Shown: positions 27,376 to 36,352 of the stretch, piece after piece
How positions within the stretch are numbered: the first letter of the stretch is position 1
Layout: each line of letters opens with the position of its first letter
From: Microbacterium sp. Gd 4-13
GTDB taxonomy: Bacteria; Actinomycetota; Actinomycetes; Actinomycetales; Microbacteriaceae
Assembly (NCBI RefSeq): GCF_003095395.1
Contig: NZ_QEIJ01000001.1
Location: 372,001-436,000 of the forward strand
DNA length: 64,000 nucleotides
Reading direction: 5' to 3'
The notes under the pieces: model-generated
Seen by the model: only the letters and a program-made list of their open reading frames with translations
The model's database searches: none
What the model was told of the DNA's origin: nothing
Program-made: the position numbers and the translations under genes

Positions 27376-30300
27376 ATGGGATCAGCCGATGCGTCACAGC
27401 CGCGCATCACGCTCGACGAGGTGCAACGAGCGGTCGTGCGGCTGCCGGCGGGTTCCTCCGGCGTCGTGCTGGGTGCCCCGGGAACGGGAAAGACCGAGAC
27501 CCTCGTGGCGCGGTTGCGCGCACTGGTCGATGCCGGGGTGTCGGTCGACGACGTCCTCGTGCTCACCCCGTCGCGGCAGACCGCGACGGCGCTGCGCGAC
27601 CGCCTCTCGATCGTCGTCGACCGCGCGTCGTCGGGTGCTCTCGCCCGCTCCATGGCCTCGTTCGCCTACCAGGTCGTGCGCGCGGCCGAGGTGCGGGCCG
27701 GTGGTCAACCGCCGCAGCTCCTGGCGGCGAGCGATCACGACCGCATCCTGGCCGATCTGCTCGCCGGCGACATCGCCGACGAGGCGACGGGAGAGGCGGT
27801 CGTGCCCTGGCCGGCCACGATCGGCGCCGAGGTGAGGGGCTCGCGCGAGTTCCGGGGCGAGCTGCGTCAGTTCATCGCGGCCTGCACCGAGCTCGACCTC
27901 GACGCGGCCGAGCTGGGCCGGCTCGCGGCCGACCGGGGCGAAGCCGGGTGGGGGGCCGCAGCATCCTTCCTCCGGGAGTACCGCGATGCCGTCGACCAGA
28001 TGCACACCCGTGCGCGCGACGCGGCCGACCTGTTGCGCGAGGCCGCCGCGGTGCTGCACCGCACCCCCTCGGGCGCGGAGGGCGAGCGACAGCTCGGGGC
28101 GGCCGGTCGCTTGCGGGCGGTGCTCATCGACGACGGGCAGGAGCTCACCCGTGGCGGCCTCGAGGTCGTGGCGGCTCTGCGCGCCCGGGGCGTCGCGGTC
28201 GTCGCCTTCGGCGATCCCGACATCGCCTCCGGTGCCTTCCGCGGTTCGAGTCCGGCGCTCTTCGCCGACCTCTGCGCGCTGCTGGGTACGGCCTTCGTGC
28301 TCGACGCTCCGCACCGCGCCGCGCCCGCACTGACCCGACTCACGCGCGTCGTGACGCAGTCCATCGGTGCGGCCGGACGCATCGACCATCGGCGGCCCCC
28401 GGGCGATCTCGACCCCGACGACCGGTCGGTGCGCGCCATCGTCGCGGGGTCGCCCTTCGAAGAGATCGACGCGATCGCCCGCATCGTTCGCGAGTGGCAT
28501 CTGCTCGACGAGATCCCCTGGTCGAGGATCGCCGTGATCGCCCACGACACCCGTCAGGTGGCCACGCTCGAGACCGAGCTGGCGGCGCGCGAGGTGCCGA
28601 CGCGGGCCGCCGGCGTGCAGCGCCCGCTCGGACGAGAGCAGGTCGTGCGCGATCTGCTCGAGCTCGTGCGGATCGCTCTGGTCGACCCCGCCGATCGCGA
28701 CCCCGATGCCCTGGCGGGCGTGCTCGTCTCGCCGTTCGGCGGTCTCGACGCGGTGGGCCTCCGTCGCCTGCGCGGACGATTGCGCCACGCGGAGCTCGCC
28801 GACGGAGGAACCCGGGCCGCCCGGCACCTGCTCGCCGACGCCCTGGCGCACCCCCTCGAGCTGGCGCTGATCGATTCGCCCGAGGCTCGGGCCGCCGAGC
28901 GCCTGGCGACGACGCTGGCGCGGATCGCGGCCGACGCGGATCGGGGGGCCACCGTTCACGAACTCCTCTGGGTGGCGTGGGATCGCGCCCGCGACGGGAC
29001 CGGCCGTCCATTGGCGCGCTCCTGGCACGACACGGCCGTCGGCGGCGGCGTGCTGGCCGCCGAGACGGGGCAGGCGCTCGATGCACTGGTGGCGTTGTTC
29101 GACGCCGCGAAGCGATTCCTGGAGCGCGATCCCGACGCGAAGACGTCGGACTTCATCCGGCGGATCCTCGACAGCGACGTGCCCGAAGACATCCTCGCCT
29201 CTCCCGATCGCGCGGCGACGGTGACCGTACTCACCCCGGCGACGGCGCTCGGCACGGAGTTCGACGCCGTGATCGTCGCCGGCGTGCAGGACGGCGTGTG
29301 GCCGAACCTGCGCCTGCGCGGCGGGATCCTCGATGCCTGGCGCTTGGGCGACGAGGTCGAAGCGTGGCGGCAGGGGCTCGCCGCCCCGACCGCACCCGCG
29401 GTGCTGGATCGACGGCGGGCGGCGCTGCACGACGAGCTGCGACTGTTCGCTCGCGCACTGTCGCGCGCACGACGGCACCTCGTGGTCACCGCGGTCGACG
29501 ACGACGACCTCGGCCCGAGCCCCCTGTTCGAGCTCCTGCCCGAGCCCGAGCCGCCGGTGCTCGATGAGGTCGACGCCGGACACCCCCTCACGCTCCGCGG
29601 CCTGGTGTCGCAGTATCGCCGCACGCTGACCGCGTCATCATCGCTCGGAGCCCGTGAGCACGCCGCTTCTCAGCTCGTCGTCCTCGCGCGCGAGGGAGTC
29701 GCCGGCGCCGCGCCGGAGCAATGGTTCGGGGTGGCGCCGGCGTCGTCTGACGGACCGCTGCGCGACCCCGACCGCGCGCCGGTGCCGATCTCTCCCTCGA
29801 AGATGACGACGTTCGCGGATTGCCAGGTCGACTGGGCGGTGCGCGCGCTCGGCGGCGAGACGCGCACCTGGTCTGCGGGGGCCGGGGTCATCCTCCACGC
29901 CGCGATGGAGGAGGTGCCGTCGGGCGACCTCGACGAGATCCGCCGTATCGTCGATGAGCGGTGGGGCGAACTCGACTTCGAGGCGCCCTGGCTGTCACGC
30001 AAAGAGCACGCGTGGGCCCACCTCCTCGCCGACCGCCTGCACTCCTACCTGCGCACCTTCCACGCCGAGGGCGGCCGCACGATCGGTGCCGAGGCGCGCT
30101 TCCGTCTGGCCGTCGACCTCGACGCCACCGCCGACGGTGTGCCGCGGGTCGTGGCGGTCGATCCCGAAGCGCGGCATCCCGAGGGCCGCTTCGCTCTGCT
30201 CACCGGATCGATCGACCGTGTCGAGGTCTATCCGGCGGGGCGAGGCGAGAGGGTGCCGGTGCGTGAAGGCATCGATGAGAACGTGCTGATCGTCGACCTG

Positions 30301-30654
30301 AAGACAGGCCGCTCAGAGGCTCGGGTCAGCGACGACAAGGTCGCCGACGACCCGCAGCTCGCCGCTTATCAGCTGGCCTTCCTCGAGGGGCTCGTCCCGG
30401 GCGCCCACCCGCAGACGAACGCCGGGGCGCGGTTGATCGTGCTCTCGCGGACGACGACCAAGGAGCCCCACTACCGCCTCGCACGTCAGGCGCCGATGGC
30501 CGCCGCCGAGCGCGCCGAGTTCCTCGGCAGCATCGTCGAGACCGCACGGATGATGGCGGCCGACACGTTCGAGGCGCCCGTCGACGCGCACTGCGCCACC
30601 TCGCGGTTCGGTGTCTGCGCGCTGCACACGGTGAAGGCGGTGTCGTCGTCATGA
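27376..30654 (+). CDS. adnA: AdnA-like helicase-nuclease subunit
   Basis: 1092-residue first subunit of the actinobacterial AdnAB double-strand-break resection complex (the RecBCD/AddAB counterpart). An N-terminal UvrD-like motor has Walker A GAPGTGKTET near residues 34-42, but motif II reads LIDDGQE (about 250) rather than DExQ, suggesting a weak or inactive motor. The C-terminal RecB-type nuclease has GSIDRVE, DLKTGRSE (about 973) and QLAAYQLA. Cysteines at about 815, 1072 and 1080 could hold part of an Fe-S cluster. Stop and adnB start overlap (ATGA). Confidence 0.9.
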   Translation: MGSADASQPRITLDEVQRAVVRLPAGSSGVVLGAPGTGKTETLVARLRALVDAGVSVDDVLVLTPSRQTATALRDRLSIVVDRASSGALARSMASFAYQVVRAAEVRAGGQPPQLLAASDHDRILADLLAGDIADEATGEAVVPWPATIGAEVRGSREFRGELRQFIAACTELDLDAAELGRLAADRGEAGWGAAASFLREYRDAVDQMHTRARDAADLLREAAAVLHRTPSGAEGERQLGAAGRLRAVLIDDGQELTRGGLEVVAALRARGVAVVAFGDPDIASGAFRGSSPALFADLCALLGTAFVLDAPHRAAPALTRLTRVVTQSIGAAGRIDHRRPPGDLDPDDRSVRAIVAGSPFEEIDAIARIVREWHLLDEIPWSRIAVIAHDTRQVATLETELAAREVPTRAAGVQRPLGREQVVRDLLELVRIALVDPADRDPDALAGVLVSPFGGLDAVGLRRLRGRLRHAELADGGTRAARHLLADALAHPLELALIDSPEARAAERLATTLARIAADADRGATVHELLWVAWDRARDGTGRPLARSWHDTAVGGGVLAAETGQALDALVALFDAAKRFLERDPDAKTSDFIRRILDSDVPEDILASPDRAATVTVLTPATALGTEFDAVIVAGVQDGVWPNLRLRGGILDAWRLGDEVEAWRQGLAAPTAPAVLDRRRAALHDELRLFARALSRARRHLVVTAVDDDDLGPSPLFELLPEPEPPVLDEVDAGHPLTLRGLVSQYRRTLTASSSLGAREHAASQLVVLAREGVAGAAPEQWFGVAPASSDGPLRDPDRAPVPISPSKMTTFADCQVDWAVRALGGETRTWSAGAGVILHAAMEEVPSGDLDEIRRIVDERWGELDFEAPWLSRKEHAWAHLLADRLHSYLRTFHAEGGRTIGAEARFRLAVDLDATADGVPRVVAVDPEARHPEGRFALLTGSIDRVEVYPAGRGERVPVREGIDENVLIVDLKTGRSEARVSDDKVADDPQLAAYQLAFLEGLVPGAHPQTNAGARLIVLSRTTTKEPHYRLARQAPMAAAERAEFLGSIVETARMMAADTFEAPVDAHCATSRFGVCALHTVKAVSSS

Positions 30655-33600
30655 CCCTCTCCGCCGAGACGATCGCCCGCGCCCTGGGGCTTCCCGCGCC
30701 GACCGCCGATCAGCGCGCCGTCATCGAGGCGCCGGCGAGCCCCGCTCTCGTGGTCGCCGGCGCGGGCAGCGGCAAGACCGAGACCATGGCCGGTCGCGTC
30801 GTGTGGCTCGTGGCCAACGATCACGTCGCACCCGATGAAGTGCTCGGTCTCACCTTCACGCGCAAGGCGGCGGGCGAGCTCGCCGAGCGCATCGGCCGTC
30901 GATTGGCGGTCGTGCGCGAGTACGCCCGCCGCGATCTGCTGCCCCACCTCGAGCGGCTCGTCGCGGATGGCACACTCCCGGCGTTCTGGGAGACGCACGC
31001 GGCCTCTCCGCCGCGGGTGCGCGACGCCGCCTTCGCCTCGCTTCTGGATCGCCTCGCCGACGCCCTGGTCCCCGCGCGCAGCATCCGCTCCCTCGACGGG
31101 GAAGAGCTCGCGTTCCGTCCGCGCGTCGCCACCTACAACGCGTTCGCCGATGCCCTCGTGCGCGAGCACGGGGCGCGGATCGGACGCGACCCGGATTCGG
31201 CTCTTCTCAGTCAGTCGGGGTCGTGGCTGCTCGCTCGACGCGTGGTCATCGCCTCGGGCGACGAGCGGCTCGCCGAGAGGGAGGAGGCTTTCTCGACCGT
31301 CGTGGACGCCGTGCATCGCCTCTCGGGCGACGTGCTCGACAACCGGGTCGACCTCGATGACCTCATCGCGTTCGCGGATACCTGGGACGCGCGACTGTCG
31401 ACCGTGACCTGCCGCAGGAAGGTCGATCAGGACCGCGTCGACAAGGCGCGGCGCAGCATGACGGGTCTTCCCGTGCTCGCCGAGCTCGTGCGCGAGTACG
31501 CACGCCGCAAGCGGGCGGACGACACGCTCGATTTCGCCGATCAGGTGGCGGACGCCCTGACGATCGTGGAGCGCGCCCCCGAGGTCGGTGAGGCACTGCG
31601 CGCGCAGTACCGGGTCGTGCTGCTCGACGAGTACCAGGACACGTCCGTGCTCCAGACACGGCTGCTGGCGGCGATCTTCCGGGACACGGCGGTGATGGCG
31701 GTCGGCGATCCGCATCAATCGATCTACGGGTGGCGCGGCGCATCGGCCGATAACCTCATCGCCTTCCCGAGTGCGTTCTCATCGACGGGCGAGGCCGAAC
31801 GGTTCCGCCTCATGATCAGTTGGCGCAACGACGTGGCCATCCTCACCGCCGCCAACGCGCTGCTCTCCGCGGCGGACGGCGCCGACGTCGACGAGCTCGC
31901 ACCGCGCCCGGGAGCGGCGCCCGGTCGCGTGTCGCGCGTGTTCGCGGCGTCGGCGGAGGACGAGGCGCGGGAGGTCGCCGAGTGGTTCGTCGCAGTCCGC
32001 GCCGCCCACACCGCGTCGGGTGCCCCGCACCCGCACTCGGGCGCGGTCCTGTTCCGCACGAAGCGGCACATGCAGCTGTTCGCCGACGCCCTCGATGCGG
32101 CCGGCGTGCCCAACCGCATCCTCGGTCTCGGAGGGCTCCTGTCCACGCCGGAGGTCGTCGACGTCGTCTCCGCGCTGCGGGTGGTGCACGACCCCGCCCA
32201 GGGGTCGTCGCTGATCCGTCTGCTCGCCGGCCCGCGGTTCTCCATCGGCGTGGCCGATCTCGCCGCCCTCCACGCTCTCGCCGACACCCTCTCGCGACGC
32301 GACGCCGCTCTCGACCCGCTCCCGGCCGAGCTCGCGGCGCGCGTGCGCGCCTCGGCGGGCGCCGACGAGCAGCTGTCGATCATCGACGCGCTCGAGTTCG
32401 TGCGTCGGTCCAACGACGATCACGGATTTCTGCGCGACATCACGCCCGAGGGGCGGCGGCGTCTGCGCGACGCGGGCGAGATGTTCGAGCGCCTTCGACG
32501 CGCGGTCGGCCAGCCCATCCCCGACCTCCTGCGTCTGATCGAGATCGAGCTGCGTCTCGACATCGAGCTGGCCGCCAACGAGGCGCGTGGTCCCGCGCGC
32601 GTCGCTAGCGCGCGCCTTCGCACCTTCCTCGACGAGGTGCGAGCCTTCCTCCTCGCCGACGATCGCGGCTCGGTCGGCAGTCTCCTCGCGTGGCTCGACC
32701 ATGCGGAGGAGACCGACGAGCTCATGCCGCGCCCCGAGCCTCCCGAGCCGGGCGTCGTGCAACTGCTCACCGTGCACGGTTCGAAGGGGCTCGAGTGGGA
32801 CGCCGTCGCCGTGGTGCGTCTCGTCGACAAAGAACTGCCCAAGGCGCCCCGCACGGTCAACGGATGGCTCGGATTCGGGGTTCTGCCCTACCCATTGCGA
32901 GGCGATCGCGATGCGCTCCCGCGGCTGGACTGGTCGTTCGACGACGACGACGCCGATCTGCCCGACGCTATCGAGCAGCTCCGCGAGGCCGATCGCGCGC
33001 ACCAGGAGCGCGAGGAAAGACGTCTCGCCTACGTCGCGGTCACGCGGGCCCGGTCGGAACTGCTGCTCACGGGCGCGCACTGGGCCGGCCAGAAAGAGCC
33101 CCGCACACCCAGCCGATACCTCGTCGAGATGCTCGACGCCCTCGGTGCTCCACCCATCGAGGAGTCGGCGCCCGACGACAATCCCTACCTCGACAAGGGC
33201 GGACGCATCGTCCAGTGGCCGCTCGACCCGCTCGGAGCCCGGCGGGAGGCGGTGCTCTCCGCGGCAGATGCCGTGCGGGCCGCCGCCGACCACGATCCGG
33301 TGCCCGACGACACGCTCGCGCGCCTTCTCGCCGAGTGGGAGCAGCGCCGCAGAGGAGCGCCCGTGCGCCCCCCGGCCCGCATCCCCGCCTCCCGGTTCAA
33401 GGACTACGTCACCGACTACCGCGGGACCGTGTCAGCGGTCACCCGCCCGCTCCCCGAACGCCCGTTCCGCCAGACGCGCCTCGGCACGCTCTTCCACGCG
33501 TGGGTCGAACAGCGGTCGGGTCGTGCCGGCACGGCCGGATCGATCGACGACGCGCTCTGGGAGATCGACGACGACGGCGACGCGTCTGAGGCATCCGCCT

Positions 33601-34037
33601 CGGACGCCGCCGACCTCGCTCGTCTGAAGGAGGTCTTCGAGAGGTCGGAGTGGGCCGACCTCGCCCCGCTCGAAGTGGAGACCGAGATCGACTTCGCGAT
33701 GTCGACGGGCGACGGCGAGCAGCACGTCATGATCTGCAAGCTCGACGCCGTGTACCGCCGAGCCGATCGCGGCGGACGCCTCGAGATCGTCGACTGGAAG
33801 ACCGGCCGCGCGCCGATCTCGGCCGCCGAGAAAGACGAGCGGATGCTGCAGCTCGCGCTCTACCGGCTGGCCTACCACAAGAAGCACGGTGTGCCCCTGG
33901 ACGACATCGACGTCGCGCTGTACTACGTCGCGGACGATCTCGTCATCCGGTCGGACCGGGTCTGGGAGGAAGCGGAGCTCGTCACGCGATGGCGCCGCGC
34001 CCGCGACACGGCCGGCGGACGGACTCAGGTGCCCTGA
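30651..34037 (+). CDS. adnB: AdnB-like helicase-nuclease subunit
   Basis: 1128-residue partner of AdnA and the likely active motor. SF1A motifs are intact: AGAGSGKTETM near residues 36-46, TFTRKAAGELAERI, LLDEYQDTS at about 324, GDPHQSIYGWRGA, LTVHGSKGLEWDAV and YVAVTRAR. The nuclease domain has MICKLDAVYR, VDWKTGR (about 1047) and LQLALYRLAY. Its start overlaps the adnA stop, and the last 13 nt overlap the convergent gene. Order and lengths resemble mycobacterial adnA-adnB. Confidence 0.93.
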   Translation: MTLSAETIARALGLPAPTADQRAVIEAPASPALVVAGAGSGKTETMAGRVVWLVANDHVAPDEVLGLTFTRKAAGELAERIGRRLAVVREYARRDLLPHLERLVADGTLPAFWETHAASPPRVRDAAFASLLDRLADALVPARSIRSLDGEELAFRPRVATYNAFADALVREHGARIGRDPDSALLSQSGSWLLARRVVIASGDERLAEREEAFSTVVDAVHRLSGDVLDNRVDLDDLIAFADTWDARLSTVTCRRKVDQDRVDKARRSMTGLPVLAELVREYARRKRADDTLDFADQVADALTIVERAPEVGEALRAQYRVVLLDEYQDTSVLQTRLLAAIFRDTAVMAVGDPHQSIYGWRGASADNLIAFPSAFSSTGEAERFRLMISWRNDVAILTAANALLSAADGADVDELAPRPGAAPGRVSRVFAASAEDEAREVAEWFVAVRAAHTASGAPHPHSGAVLFRTKRHMQLFADALDAAGVPNRILGLGGLLSTPEVVDVVSALRVVHDPAQGSSLIRLLAGPRFSIGVADLAALHALADTLSRRDAALDPLPAELAARVRASAGADEQLSIIDALEFVRRSNDDHGFLRDITPEGRRRLRDAGEMFERLRRAVGQPIPDLLRLIEIELRLDIELAANEARGPARVASARLRTFLDEVRAFLLADDRGSVGSLLAWLDHAEETDELMPRPEPPEPGVVQLLTVHGSKGLEWDAVAVVRLVDKELPKAPRTVNGWLGFGVLPYPLRGDRDALPRLDWSFDDDDADLPDAIEQLREADRAHQEREERRLAYVAVTRARSELLLTGAHWAGQKEPRTPSRYLVEMLDALGAPPIEESAPDDNPYLDKGGRIVQWPLDPLGARREAVLSAADAVRAAADHDPVPDDTLARLLAEWEQRRRGAPVRPPARIPASRFKDYVTDYRGTVSAVTRPLPERPFRQTRLGTLFHAWVEQRSGRAGTAGSIDDALWEIDDDGDASEASASDAADLARLKEVFERSEWADLAPLEVETEIDFAMSTGDGEQHVMICKLDAVYRRADRGGRLEIVDWKTGRAPISAAEKDERMLQLALYRLAYHKKHGVPLDDIDVALYYVADDLVIRSDRVWEEAELVTRWRRARDTAGGRTQVP

Positions 34038-35380
34038 CCGACTCGGGTGTCGTCGCCACCGGCGCCCCATCGGCGCAACGCTGCGCGCGTCGCCCGCTGC
34101 GCCTCGTCTCGGAGGTCTTCGTCGTCGCTCACGGTGTCGTCGACCCGGGCGGGCGCATCGGCGGGCGCCGGCTGCTCCTGGGGGTCTCGCCCGGTGGCAT
34201 CCGACTCGCGCAGCGACGACCAGCCCTCCATGTCGATCGGCGCCGTCGACTGCTCTTCGGGCTCGCGAAGTCCGTCGAGGCCGAAATCGGGCGCGGACGC
34301 CGCGGTCTGCCGGTCGCGCTCGGCCGCGAGGAACAGAGACATCATCTGCGGATCGTAGGCGTCGGTCTGCATGGACGTGTCGACGGAGGTCGGCGCGGAC
34401 TCGGGGATCAGATGCGCGTACGACAGCGCAGCATCCACATCCGGACGTGCCTCCGGCACGATCTCGTCGCCGCGCACCCCGTCGGCGAGCGACTCGAGCA
34501 GGGCGACGGCGTCGGTCACGACCTCGGGGCGTCCGTTGTCGTGACCGTGAACCAGCCACCTCACGAACTCGAGCTCGGCGTACATCCGCGCCCTCTCGCG
34601 CAGAAGCGCGTCGGGCGCCCTCGACGCGTCGGCGGTGTAGCCCGCGTAGACGTCGTCGGCCGCGATCGGGGCCGATGCGAGCCAGCGCAGATCGGTCGCC
34701 GGATCGCCGACGCTCAGGCCGCCCCAGTCGAGCAGGCCCGTGACCGTCGCCGTGTCGTCTTCGGAGAGCAGGAACGATGCGGAGGTCGCCCCGCCGAGGA
34801 CGACGGCCGACTCGAACCGCCACAGGTCGTCGGAGTCCACGGCGCGTCGCCAGCGCTCGATCAGGACGTCGGGGACGCGTCGAGTGGCCTCGGCGCGATC
34901 GAGGAGCCGCGAGACGTCGTCGCGCACCTGGTCGGGAGTGCGGACGGGCAGGCCGTCGGTGCGCACGATCGACGGCGGGAGCGTGTGGACGGCCGCGAGG
35001 GCACTGCCGATGGCGGTCGCGAAACCGGACCCCTGGGGCAGGTGCGCCGGGTCGACCCGGTAGCCCTCGAGGCGGTCGACCACGAGAACGCGCGCGGCTC
35101 CCGACCCGGCTTCGCCGAGCACCTCGGGAACCCGGAACGGGAGGAGGGCGCGGACGCCGGGGGTGAGGGCGTGGAGGGCGCGCGATTCCGCCGCGAGCTC
35201 TCCCGCCGAATCGTCGTCGGCGGGGGTGCGCACCACGACTTCGCGGCCGTCGTCGAGACGGGCGACGGCCGAATCGAACCGCCCCGCGCCGTTCTCGGTG
35301 AGCAGGCCCACACCCACCACCCCTGCCCCGGGAAGGGCGGCCGTGACCGACGCGGCTAGAGTGAGAGGGGAGCGTGCCAT
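34025..35380 (-). CDS. Phosphotransferase-like protein with degenerate catalytic loop
   Basis: 451-residue protein resembling macrolide/aminoglycoside phosphotransferases in residues 1-290, followed by a 160-residue acidic, disordered tail. The Mg-binding segment LLDWGGLSVGDPATDLRWL is present. Where active enzymes have HGDxxxxN, this protein reads LGGATSASF, so the catalytic Asp and the Asn are missing and it may be a pseudokinase. It should not be read as a resistance gene. It lies convergent to adnB (13-nt overlap) and divergent from nudC. TACCCT 6 nt before the ATG suggests a leaderless message. Confidence 0.75.
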   Translation of the reverse strand: MARSPLTLAASVTAALPGAGVVGVGLLTENGAGRFDSAVARLDDGREVVVRTPADDDSAGELAAESRALHALTPGVRALLPFRVPEVLGEAGSGAARVLVVDRLEGYRVDPAHLPQGSGFATAIGSALAAVHTLPPSIVRTDGLPVRTPDQVRDDVSRLLDRAEATRRVPDVLIERWRRAVDSDDLWRFESAVVLGGATSASFLLSEDDTATVTGLLDWGGLSVGDPATDLRWLASAPIAADDVYAGYTADASRAPDALLRERARMYAELEFVRWLVHGHDNGRPEVVTDAVALLESLADGVRGDEIVPEARPDVDAALSYAHLIPESAPTSVDTSMQTDAYDPQMMSLFLAAERDRQTAASAPDFGLDGLREPEEQSTAPIDMEGWSSLRESDATGRDPQEQPAPADAPARVDDTVSDDEDLRDEAQRATRAALRRWGAGGDDTRVGQGT

Positions 35381-35392
35381 GGGCCCAGGGTA
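35381..35392 (-). promoter_or_regulatory. Leaderless-type -10 box (TACCCT) of the phosphotransferase-like gene
   Basis: TACCCT on the minus strand at 35392-35387, then GGGCCC and the ATG. Confidence 0.55.
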
Positions 35393-35443
35393 GGCCGGGC
35401 TCGCCTCCGAACCCCCGCGCCACGCCCTTGGAAGAGGTCATCG

Positions 35444-36352
35444 ATGACGGCGCCAGCTACGCCACCCGCTGCGGATCCGAACGACCTCGTCGTCGACCGA
35501 CGCGCCGAGGAGCGCACCGTTCCCGGACTCCTCGACACCCTTCGCGCCGACCCCGCCACACGTGCGCTCGTCGTCCACGGCGACGCCGCTCCGCTGACCC
35601 CCCACGGACGGCTCGAGCTCCTCGCCGTCGACGCCGTACCCGTCGACGCCGAGTGGGCTTTCCTCGGACGCGCGTCCGACGGATCAGCGGTGCTGCTGGC
35701 CGCCTTCGATGCGGCAGCCGGCGCCCCCGTCTCGGTCTCGTGGGGCTCCTTGCGCACGATCGCCGGGTCGCTTCCGGCCGGCGAGGCCTCGCTGCTGGTG
35801 ACCGCGGTCTCGCTCGCGCGCTGGCTGATCGACTCGCCGTTCTGTCCCGCGTGCGGTGCTCGCACCGAGGAACGGGACGCCGGATGGTCGAGGAAGTGCC
35901 CGTCCTGCGGTCGCCAGCACTTCCCGCGCACCGATCCCGCGGTGATCGTCGCCGTCACGCGTGCCGACGATCCGGAGCTGCTCCTCCTCGGTTCGAACGC
36001 CCTCTGGGACGACAACCGCTATTCGTGCTTCGCCGGGTTCGCCGAGGCCGGCGAATCGCTGGAGGAGGCCGTCGCCCGCGAGGTGGGCGAGGAGGCCGGG
36101 GTGGTCGTCGCAGATGTGGTCTACCGCGGCTCGCAGGGCTGGCCGTACCCTCGATCGCTGATGCTGGGGTTCCGCGCCACGGCCACGGTTCCGACCGACG
36201 CCCACGCCGACGGGGAGGAGATCCTCGACGTGCGGTGGTTCACCCGCGCCGAGATCGCCGCCGGTCTCGCCGGTGAAAGCGAGCTCCGCCTCCCGGGGCC
36301 GGCGTCGATCGCCCACCGACTGATTCTCGAATGGCTGGCCGAGGCGCGATGA
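35444..36352 (+). CDS. nudC: NAD(H) diphosphatase NudC
   Basis: 302-residue Nudix hydrolase that cleaves NAD(H) to NMN(H) and AMP; homologues also remove NAD caps from RNA. A zinc ribbon (CPACGARTEERD then CPSCGRQHFPR) precedes the Nudix box (GFAEAGESLEEAVAREVGEE) and the NudC signature SQGWPYPRSLML. GGAAGAGG lies 6 nt before the ATG. Its stop overlaps the uvrD2 start by 4 nt, the same pairing as nudC-uvrD2 in mycobacteria. Confidence 0.95.
   Translation: MTAPATPPAADPNDLVVDRRAEERTVPGLLDTLRADPATRALVVHGDAAPLTPHGRLELLAVDAVPVDAEWAFLGRASDGSAVLLAAFDAAAGAPVSVSWGSLRTIAGSLPAGEASLLVTAVSLARWLIDSPFCPACGARTEERDAGWSRKCPSCGRQHFPRTDPAVIVAVTRADDPELLLLGSNALWDDNRYSCFAGFAEAGESLEEAVAREVGEEAGVVVADVVYRGSQGWPYPRSLMLGFRATATVPTDAHADGEEILDVRWFTRAEIAAGLAGESELRLPGPASIAHRLILEWLAEAR

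Noticed and set aside
27394..29583. A 729-codon open frame antisense to adnA.
   Set aside because: Same codon-bias artefact; adnA motifs lie on the plus strand.
34025..35380. Possible macrolide or aminoglycoside resistance gene.
   Set aside because: The catalytic HGDxxxxN loop is missing, and the neighbourhood is core repair genes rather than a mobile element.
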